Positions 47,101 through 58,103 of a DNA stretch of 64,000 bases are shown piece after piece. The notes below the pieces were generated by a model. It was not told the origin of the DNA. It saw only the letters and a list, made by a program, of their open reading frames with translations, and ran no database searches. Position 1 is the stretch's first letter; the number at the start of each line of letters is the position of its first letter. The stretch is taken from assembly GCF_016808335.1 (NCBI RefSeq), contig NC_053143.1, positions 51,677,441 through 51,741,440 on the forward strand, written 5' to 3'. The position numbers and the translations under genes were made by a program. The stretch is from Panicum virgatum. Lineage: Eukaryota > Streptophyta > Magnoliopsida > Poales > Poaceae.

Positions 47101-50100
47101 TAACATTATAACCAGATGCCTGCTGAGCCAGAGTATTTGCCTTTTCATTTTCTTCCCTCGGTATATGTTTAATAATAAATTCATCGAAGGAGGAAATAAT
47201 ATCAAGGCATTTATGAAGATATGAATTTAGAGAACCGTTATAGCATTGGCATACCTTAGATACTTGCTGCACCACCAGAAGAGAATCTCCAAAGGCTTCA
47301 ACATGCTTCACGCCCATGGATTGCAAGAATTCCAAGCCAAATAAAAGAGCCTCATATTCAACTTGGTTATTTGTGCACTCTTCTTCCAATCGGTTTGAAA
47401 ATTCAAAAACAGCACCATTCGGAGAAATAAGAACAGCACCAATCCCTTGACCATCATCACAAACCGATCCATCAAAGTACAACTTCCATGGTGTGCAAGT
47501 AATATAACTGGCTTTTAAATCATGCTTGTCACTAATCCGATGCTCAACAATAAAATCCGCTACAATTTGGCCTCTCATAGATTTTAAAGGTTCACAAGCC
47601 AAATCATACTCAACCAAAGCATAAGCCCACTTACCGATTCTCCCACTCAAAATCGGTTTCTGTAACATATGTTTGATCACATCGGTTTGACATACTACTA
47701 TGCAAGTACTAGATAATAGATAATGTCTCAATTTGGTACAAGCATAATAAAGAGACAAACATAACTTCTCAATGAATGTATACCTCGTCTCTGCATCAAT
47801 AAGTCGTCGGCTCAAATATGTAATAATGTACTCCTTCCCTTCGGTCACTTGAGTCAAAACAGCTCCAATAACCTTGTCTTCAGCAGCCACATAAAGTCTG
47901 AAAGGTACTCCTCTCCTAGGTGCTTTGAGTATGGGTGGTGAAGACAAATAAATCTTGATCTTCTCAAATGCTTCTTGCTGTTTTGCCCCCCAAGTAAATT
48001 CGGTTTCATCTTTTAACCGAAGAATAGGAGTAAAAGCATCGATCTTCCCGGACAAGTTAGATATAAATCTCCTCAAGAAATTTACCTTGCCCAAGAATTT
48101 CTGTAAATCTTTCTTGCATGTAGGGGCTTCAACCTTCTTCATGGCTTCAATTCTCTTAGGATCAATCTCTATTCCCTTCTCATGAATAATGAAGCCAAGA
48201 AACTTTCCAGCCGATACACCAAAAGCACATTTGAGTGGATTCATCTTTAAACCATACAGGCGCATCCTTTCAAGAGCAATCCTTAAATCGGCTAAATGAT
48301 GATCTAAACCGGCCGATTTCATGACAATATCATCAATATACACTTCCAAAATAACACCAATTAAATCATGGAAGATTAAATTCGTAGCTCTTTGATAAGT
48401 AGCACCCGCATTTTTCAAACCAAAAGTCATAACCACCCACTCAAATAAGCCGACAAATCCCGGACATCTAAAGTCCGTTTTAGATATATCTTCTTCGGCC
48501 ATAAATATTTGATTATAACCGGCGTTACCATCTGAAAACTAATAACACGATGTCCGAAAGCCTCATTAATCAACATATCGGCTATAGGCATAGGATGTTC
48601 ATCTTTGGGAGTAGCTTTATTAAGATCTCTAAAATCAATGCACACTCTAATCTTCCCCGAATCCTTTTTCTCAACAGGCACAATATTAGAGATCCAATCA
48701 GCATAACGACAAGACCGAATAAATCCAGCATCAAGTAAACGATTAATTTCAGTTTTAATTCGGTCATAAATAATGGGATTGAAACGCCTAACCGGTTGTT
48801 TATAAGGTCTAAAACCGGCTTTAATTGGCAAACGATGCTCAACAAGATCACGACTCAAACCAGGCATTTCATGATACTCCCAAGCAAAACAATCAACATA
48901 TTCCTTTAATAAATTAACCAAATCGGCTTTATATTCAGCCGATAAATTTTTGTTTACAAAGGTCGGCCTAGGAATAGTTCCATCACCAATGTCTACCTTT
49001 TCTAAAGGATCGGCCGATGTAAACCCTTGTCCCAGCTTATCTAGATCACCAGAATCTTCAATGGCTTCACACATATCGTTCGTACGCGCCCGATATTGAT
49101 CTAGCCTCGGCTGTAGCCATTCTGCGTTGGACCGGTCTGACCAGTCGGGGTGTCCGGTCTGACCGGTAGGCCCTGTGCGCCGAACGAGACAGGACCGGTC
49201 TGACCGGTCGGCACTGGCGGTCTGACCGGTCGCCTCTGGAATTTCTGTTGTACTCATCTGATTTACATTAAATGATTTAGCCGATTATTCATCGGCTTTA
49301 GCACAGCAGAAACAAAACCATCCTTAGTGCAACTGATCAAATCATAATCGGACAGATCCACGCCCGATAAACACTTGACGTTGTCGTGTGCACTAATGGA
49401 AACCGAATCGGCTAAAGCAACAAAGGATGAAGTGTCCCCATGGACAATCTCAACCTCATCGCCGATCCACTGAACGAGTAACTGATGCAAGGTAGAAGGA
49501 ACACACTGATTTGCATGAATCCAATCCCTCCCAAGAATCAAATTGTAATTACCTTGCACTTCTGCGATGAAGAAAGCTATAGCAAGCGTCTTACTTCCAA
49601 TAGTGAGCTCCATGGAAGCAACTCCTTTGGCGCTAAGGGGCTCGCTCCCTCCAACACCACTGACGGTCATGTTCGTCTTGATCAGGTCTTCGTCTTGGCC
49701 ACCGAGCTTCTTGTACAGCGAGTAGGGCATAAGATTTACAATGGCCCCACCATCTATTAGCATGCGAGTCACCGGCTTCCCGTTGATGTGTCCCCTCATA
49801 TAAAGAGCCTTCAAATGATTGTCCTCTTCGCTTGGCTTCTGGAACACAGCTTCACGGGGCCCGAACTGAAGATGAGCCAAATCCTCCTCCGGAACCACGA
49901 AGTAATCCGAAGATAAGTGCACCACATTGATCTCCATATTGGTGTGCTCTGGAGACACTTCGTAGTGTACCAATTCCTCGTCTTCAGCTGTCGGAGGAAC
50001 TTTTGGGGCTTCATCAACAGAAGGAACCGAAACGGGCGGCACCGATTCGGCCGTTACCTCTGCACTGGGCTCGACCGGTCTGACCGGTTGGTCAGAGCGG

Positions 50101-53100
50101 TCTGACCGGTCCTCATGACCGGTCTGACCAGCAGGCTATGGCGATCCGACCGATCTGTCTGGCTGGTCAGCTGCCTTAGCTTTCCACACCCTGTTTTGAG
50201 GGAACATAGGTCTGTATCTGTTGAATTCCTCATCCCTCATCTTCTCCTTCTCCTGTTCCTTCTTTTCTTTGCTGCGGAGGCGCTGCAATTTCCTTTTTTG
50301 AGTATGAGTTAATCCCGAAGGACACCATCTAGGCTGATGGTACTTATCCGCTGTGCTTTTGCTGCTACCAGCCTCATGATCATTGGCCACGACCGGCTTT
50401 TGCGAAGGAACGTCAACCGATGCATCTATATCCATCGGTTTCTTGCCTGTATCTCTTATGGGCACTTCGATTTCACCGATTTGAATAACATCGGCTTTGG
50501 GCTTTTCTGAATCAACCACGGTCTTCTGCTCCCCCCTCTTTTCCTTGACGCGATATTCAAACCTTGGAACAGGAGCTTGACCCGGCTTCTGATGAGACCG
50601 GTCTGACCGGTCAGTGTGTACCGGTCTGACCGGTGTAACCTGCTGCCCTGGACCGGATTGGCGTGGTCCCAATCGGTCATGCACTGGCATCCTGGAGCTT
50701 TCCCCTTGATAATGTGGAGGATAAGGCATCGGGAAACACTGCATCCATATCCCCCCATGTTCCCATGCCGGATTTGTTGCATTTGAAGCCGGTGGCATCC
50801 ATGGCATGGTAGCATACATCTTAAGGAGGATATAACGTGACAACATCACCTCTGTGCCTGCTGGATTCCCTTCTTGGGGACGCTGGACGATCTTGACGCG
50901 GCGGTGAATGCGGTCTCTTTTTTAACGGCCGATCGTTTTGAACGGCCTTTGTATACTTGTTCAACAACTGGTTGAAGGTGGGCTTTTGATTAGCAGTTCT
51001 TCCCTGCACCTTCACTTCGTTGGTCTTCCAAGTACCCACTTCCGGACGTTTCGGCTTGAAGGTCCGGGGACGGTCACCAGGGCGGTCTGACCGGTCGGAC
51101 CGGTCTCAGACACCGGTCTGACCGGTCGTGCCTGATCAGCAGACCGATTTTCTGATGGAGAACTCCCTTGCCCCCCGAGTCTGGGATTTCTGACAATGAT
51201 CTTCAAAGTACTCTTGCCATCATCAGTTTTCTCTTTGATAACTTCTCGGGCAAGGATCTTGTCACTTGTGTTCATCGGTCTTGGATCACCGATGACAACA
51301 TGCTTTCCCTTAGCTCCTTCGGCTTGTTCCGGCCGAATGAGCACCTTTGGATTGTTCAATTCCAGCGTATGAACAGGGAAAGGAGCTTTGTCAATCTGCA
51401 TCTCGGAAAGTACCAATCGTCCTTCATTAATGGCCGATTGTACCTGTCGACGAAAAACATTACAATCGTTAGGAGCATGAGATGTAGAGTTATGCCACTT
51501 ACAATATGCATGTCGTCTAAGCTCGTTGGGAAATGGAATAGCATGCGATAATCGGATGTTACCATTTTTAAGCAATTCATCAAAAATCCGATCACACATA
51601 GAAACATCAAAAGTAAACTTCGGCTCCTCCTGCCGATTCTTTTGAATCGGCTTGAGAGACGGAACCGAACCGGGTTTGGCCTTTGATGGCCAAACAAATT
51701 CGGCGGCATATACTTCCTTACTATCATCGTCCGAAACATCCGAATCATGATCAAGAATGTGTGTGTTGGACCGATGAGGCTTGAAAGTATCTTTGGCATT
51801 TTTAAGTTTAAATTCTAAACCCATGACTTTGACTTGCAAGAAATTCACGGTATGATATTCAAAGCCCTCAAGTTTCTCTTTCAAATAAGAACGCAAACCA
51901 TTAAATGCCAAATCCGCCAAATCTTTTTCGGAAATTGTCAAACTAAAACACCGATTTTTAATCTCTTTAAATCTTTTGAAATAATCCGAAGAAGATTCAT
52001 CACGTCCTTGCCTAATCGATGTTAAATCCAACAATTTCGCTTCGGTTTCCCCACTAAAGAAGTGATCATGAAATTTACGCTCCAATTGAGCCCAATTGCG
52101 AATAGAGTTAGGAGCAAGTGAAGAAAACCAAGAGAAAGTTGTTCCAGTCAAAGATAAAGAAAATAAACGCACACGTAAAGCATCATTAAAACCAGCTTCC
52201 CCTAACTGCAATACATATTGACTAACATGTTCCCAAGTTGTACGAGAATCATCACCATTAAATTTAGTAAACTCAGGAATATGCCAACCAGCAGGAAAAG
52301 GAGTGAAATCAAACTCAACGGGGTAAGGTTTTTGATATAAACATGTAGTACCCATATCAACCCCAAGCTTATTCTTAATCGCATTTGCCAGATCCTCTTT
52401 GAACTTAAGAAGATCGGCTTGATAGTGCTGGCTGGTATAGAACTCAGAAAACTGATGTGCATTAGGATTTCCATGTGCCATCGTCTGTAACAAAGTTGGG
52501 ATCGGTCCTTGATTAGGTCCAGATCCCTGCGATACTCCCGCTACAGCACCAATGCGGGGCAGTGTATAAAGTGACAATTCATTAGTTCGGCTAGGGGCAG
52601 CCGAACCTGGAATTGTCTCGAGAGGCGTCGGCGACGGCACTGAGTAACCGGTCTGACCGGTTTGGTAACCGGTCTGACCGGTCTGTGGGACCGGTCCGAC
52701 CGGTGCTGTGCGCACGGTCGATGGTGGCGGGGTTTGCCCTGAAAACGAGTTCGGCGGCATACCATAAAGTGGTTCAGATGTGAACTCAAGGGTAGCCGAA
52801 CCCGGATCTGATGAGTTAGGATCTGACATAGGTTGTTTACCTTTAAACGCATCAACATCAGTACTCAATTTAACTAACATGTCACCTGTGGCAGCTTGTG
52901 CAGCAATAATCTTCTGATCCATTAAAGATGACATCCTATCAAACATATCAGATGGAGAAAGGCTTACATTGGGGATCTCTTCAATCTTATCCTGGTTAAG
53001 CTTGAGAGACGGCAGCACGAACTCCTCCACCCTTTTGACGAGGCCACCACGATCCTTCTTGAAGCCCTTCAAGAATTGTGCCTTGACGTGCTCCTCCACA

Positions 53101-56100
53101 AGAAGGTAAGCCTTGCGTTCCTCCTCGGTGAGCTCCTCCATGGTAGCCGTGATGATGTTTTCTTTGTTGATTTCTGAAGAGCCCATCTTCTTCAGGGAGT
53201 AGATCAGATCGGTTTTAAAACCAGATTAATCTTTCCCCAGCGGAGTCGCCAAAAAGTATGTTGACACAAAATCGCGCCAACACACTCGAATGCGCTAGAA
53301 CACGCGAACGATCGTCAAAACGATCAACGCCTGCGAAACCCTGGGCGGACCGGTTTCGCCGACCGGTCTAACCGGTGCAGGCAGGGGCTTGCTGGAAACC
53401 TATAACAGCGAGCTCGGGAGGGACCCCGTCGGAGCTCGTGATCGTATGGTTGCTCTGAGGTCGGCAGGCCACTCAGAACGTCTTCAAACGCCGCCGGGAC
53501 GAAGGAAGAAAGCAATCTAGGGTTGGAAAAGGCTAGGGTTTGAGAGATAAAAGTAATGCGATTTTTTGTATTGATTCGATTGGGAATAACCTCAATCGGC
53601 CTTAGCCTTTATATTTATAGGCCGGGGAAGACGTACCCCTTCACGAGTAGGATTACATGAGGACTCTTTACAAAAAATCTAATTCTACTCGGACTGTACA
53701 GACCTGACCGGTCTGACCGCTCGGCCCGACCGGTCGACCTCATCAGATGCCAAATTTGGCTGTCAACAATATGATCAATTAGTAATTAATAAAGAAGGAA
53801 TAATGGCGGCTTTGGTTGTCAAATAAAAGGTATGAAATCAATTACCAGAGCAATTGAAGGGAGCTCCAAGCTGGCCGTTTATGGTCATTGCAGTTGGGTT
53901 ATCAAGAAAGTCACCTCCCACCATGTTCCTGTCCAACTTTACAAGATCCATGTCCCACCACTCCCCTGGTGTCAACGATGAAAGCAATCGGGTGCTCTAG
54001 CCTAAGAGGGGGAGGGGATGAATTGGGCATTCTAAAAACTTTAACCTATGGCTCCAACTAGTTTGTACAAAACTTAAACTAAAACAAGTTATCTAGATGT
54101 GCAACTACGGTTCACCTTAGAGTGAAACCCTCATCCCAAAAGAGTTTTGCAACCTATAACCAATCCTAGCAAGATACTACACTAAGAAAGTAAAGGCACA
54201 CAAGTTGCAATATGAAATGCGGAAGCTTAAGGAGAGGGATGAGAGGAAGCGAACTCTCGACACGAGAATTTATCCCGTGGTTCGGATTACCACAAAGGCG
54301 CCCCTACGTCCACGTTGTGCACTCACTAAGAGTATCGTTTCCCGGCAATCAAGTCTCTTTCGTGACCACAATCACGGTCACCTTGATCCCGATCTTCACT
54401 AAGGGAGATTGCCCATGAAGGAGGGGTCTCCGTCCCCCGCACAATGATGTCGACGCCGCTCTAAACCAAGCCGGAGGGTCGTTGACTTACCGGCGAGCCA
54501 CCAAAACTCCAAGGAGGCCGGCGCACCGAGATACAACTTTGGTTCACTCTAGAACCACAACACAAGGATCTAAACCTTGCTTGATCACTCACTTAAGAGC
54601 TAACCTTGCACTAACACTCACAAAGCTTGTGCTAAGGACTAAGGATTTTATCTTTATGCTCTTGGATGGCTTGTAGGTGTTCTTAGGTGTGTGTGGGATG
54701 TCCAGCAACTTTATCAAAATTCAAATGGCCGGGGGAGCACATATATATATGCCACCAACTCAAACTAGCCGTTTGTAGCCGTTAGCAGCTTTTCTGCGTG
54801 GGCATCAGAACTTCTGGTGCTTCTGCATTGGTTCTTCCGGTCACTCACAGGCTAAAACTAGCCGTTGGCTTCTCTGACCCTTCTGCAGCTGAGTTGGCAC
54901 CCATCGGTTCAACCGATGCTATGGTGTCGGTTCAACTGGTGACTCTTGATCATCTTGTAGCCGTTGCCTTTGCTGACATCATTGCACCAACGCCTTGCTC
55001 CGACGCACCACCGGTTCAACCGGTGCTGAAAGCTTGGCTGCTGCACGCTTGACAATGTCTCTGGAACATAGTACGTTGAATGCACCGATGCCTCTCTTGA
55101 CACCGTCGATTCATCCGGTGCTTCGCTTCTTTCTTCACTTGATCTCCAGAGGCGCACAGGCTTGTGCCAAAGCCAGGACGCCGGATCTTCTGACAACCAT
55201 CGGATGCACCGATGTTGTAGCCATCGTTTCTTCCGGTGCTACTGATTTCAGTAGAACTCGTCCAATTCAGCGTTTCTTTGAGTTCTTTCTTCGTGTTTTG
55301 GTTGTAAGGCCTTTTTACATCATCACTGGAATCTAGAAATGTTCACTCAACAAAACCATTAGTCCCATTGATTGTGTTGTCATACGATTACTAAAATCAC
55401 TCGAAATGGCATAAATGGTGCCATGTTCGTTACAAACGAGCACAATAATCCAATGTTCAGTTCAGAGCATGGTGCATCTGCTGACATGAAAAACCATGCC
55501 CTGCTGTTAAGAAATTTCATACAATAATTCACGAACCTAAGATCATGGGGATCTCCAGATGCGGCTTTGGGAATGGATACGAGCTCGCTCCTTGTCTCGG
55601 CCGGATGATGAGGGCGCCGTGCAGGGTTGCCCTGAAGCATCCAACGTGAGCGTGCCACAATAGTGTGCCTTCCTGCCCGGCCACGTCGAATCGATAGGTG
55701 AAGTTGTGGTCCGGACGGATGGGGCATTGGGTGATCATCGGCACTCCGTCAGCCCAACAGCTAAGCCGCTGCTTCACTCCATGCCTATATATAGTTCAAG
55801 GACTGGACATGATCAGCATCTTACGCACATGATCGACCCTGTAGTTCAAGGACTGGACGGAGTACTGACCAGTTCAACAAGTAGTGAAAGTTTGTATGCT
55901 GTCTTTAGACAAGGTAGTGAAAATTTACACAACTGTAATTGGTAGTGGGATGCCTTTGTGCATAGAAGAAATAAATGAAGGATTTATAATTAAGGCACTA
56001 ATTTCGTTACCAATGGATTGTGATGTTGTAGGGTGACTTGTTGACGACATGAACGGACAACGAGTCTCCCTCAGTGACCTCAATCGACGGCCCCGGGAGC

Positions 56101-58042
56101 TGCCCGTTCACCACGGTCACCAGCGTCTCCTTGCACGAGCGCGTCATATTCACCTGGCTCACCTACACAAACATTTAAAGCTTGCAAACATATTCTTCCC
56201 ACTACTACAAAACAGGCCTTTGTTCCAGACCATTTGTCCCGGCAGCCTTTGGGCCTGGGACAATAGGTGGCTTTTGTCCCGGGTCCAACGGCTAGCCGGG
56301 CCAGCGGGGGGACAGGGGCCTTTTGTCCCGGTTGGAGACACCAACCGGAACAAAGGGGGGCCTTTTGTCCCGGTGGGTGGTTCCAACCGGGACAAAAGGC
56401 CTGCGTAGCCTTTTGTCCCGGTTGGAACCACCAACCGGGACAAAAGTCCCCTCTTTTGTCCTGGTTGGTGCCTCCAACCGGGACAAAAGACCTTGGGCCC
56501 CTTATCCCCTTCCCTCTCCCCAGCCCGAGCCATTCAGCTCACTTGTTTTCTTGCTGTTCTTGGCTCGGGATAGAGGAGTTCTTGCTCATTTCTTCACAAC
56601 ATTTGTGAAGATCTTTGATTCCCCGTCCATCCATCGGCGCTAAAGGTTTGGGGCTTGTTTTTCTCTTCTTCCTTGGCTTGTATAGCTCCTTTCATGCTTT
56701 AGAAATAGAGAAAATGTGTAACTAGCTCATTTCTTGGACATTTAGCTAGATTGCATATGTAGGTGTGATTTTCTTTTAGATTTAGATGAGTATGTGGATA
56801 GTAAAAAAATTTAGAATGAGTGTAGACACTTCATGTGATGTACTTGTATATATGACCATATTGTGGATAGTTGATTTTTTTATTCATGAATGAATTAATG
56901 AAATGAGTATATTAGAATTTTTTGTATTATGAATGGATTATTTTGACACTCCAGTGATGTATTTAATCAGGCTCACATTGAAACCATCTAGAAGCTAAAA
57001 AAATCTTTATTTCGAAACAAGTATACGTCGTTAATCTCCATCCAACGGTGATGGCACTACCTTTCGGGGATACACGATGCGCTATAAGGACGTCGCAAAT
57101 CGGTTGGTCACATCACCAGCACTTCCGATTGATAAGAAGACAGCATTTGACGCACTACTCCTCCAGAACAATACGAAAATCTTCTTAACATGATGAAAAA
57201 GTAATTCTACCACTACTCCATCGATGACCGATAATTTGAATCACTTTGTTACTTGACTATAATTGTTCTAATCATGCACAGGGTTTGGAAAGAATTCGCT
57301 AAAAATCATCCAGGCAAATTTGACAAGGAATTGAAGATCAAGACAGATTTTGCGGTACGCACTTGGATGATTCGTTGCACGATTCATTAGTTTTATTATA
57401 TATTCATGTAAATACCTAATAATTTCTTCTCTCTTAAAGTGTATGAGGCAGAAATAAGGCATTGTATTGTGCGCATACTATGTATGCGAGAACATCCATG
57501 GTCTGGTAGGTCCTCCAAAGGGCTGGACAGATTGGGAGGAGGAAGTAAGTAAAAAACTTGTTAATATTTGAACTCGTATTTTAATTAGTCGAAATTAATT
57601 ATCCATTTTTTCCATAGGTCGGGGAGATGCGCGATAAACTCATACCGGAGGAAAAGATTATGGCGATTCAAGAACAATTCTCCGGATTTATTGTTGAGCA
57701 AGTCCTCGATCCAAAAGACGAATTCTACTATGATGGAATATCTAATATTGACAATCACAGCAAATATGACAATATACGCGTATATATATAATTAAGAACG
57801 AATATACCTATGTAAATATATATGTGTGTCTATGTATTAAATTTCTATTTATGAGTATGTATGTATTAAATTTCCAAAAGACGAATTCTACTATGTAATT
57901 AAGAACGAATATACTTATGCAAATATGATGGAGTATGTTTGTATTATATATATAAGCACTCCAATAATATATATGTGTATATATATATTTATATAATATT
58001 GGTCCTATACATTTTCATATGTAAAGGAATTCACATGTATAG

Positions 58043-58103
<61 letters not shown>

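Larger units (their letters stand above)
44985..53768 (-). mobile_element. Complete Tat-lineage Ty3/gypsy retrotransposon with TSD ATATG
   Basis: 8784 bp flanked by ATATG at 44980-44984 and 53769-53773. LTRs are TGTTGACA...TGTCAACA, 519 bp and 510 bp. The order on the minus strand is 5' LTR, PBS, gag, linker, protease, reverse transcriptase, RNase H, a second RNase H, integrase, polypurine tract, 3' LTR. The second RNase H and the [14 protein letters not shown] segment before the protease are marks of the plant Tat lineage. LTRs differ by about seven substitutions and one 9-bp indel, so the insertion is young, yet stops and frameshifts break pol. It sits in laccase-2 intron 4, in the same orientation as the gene. 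Confidence 0.95.
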
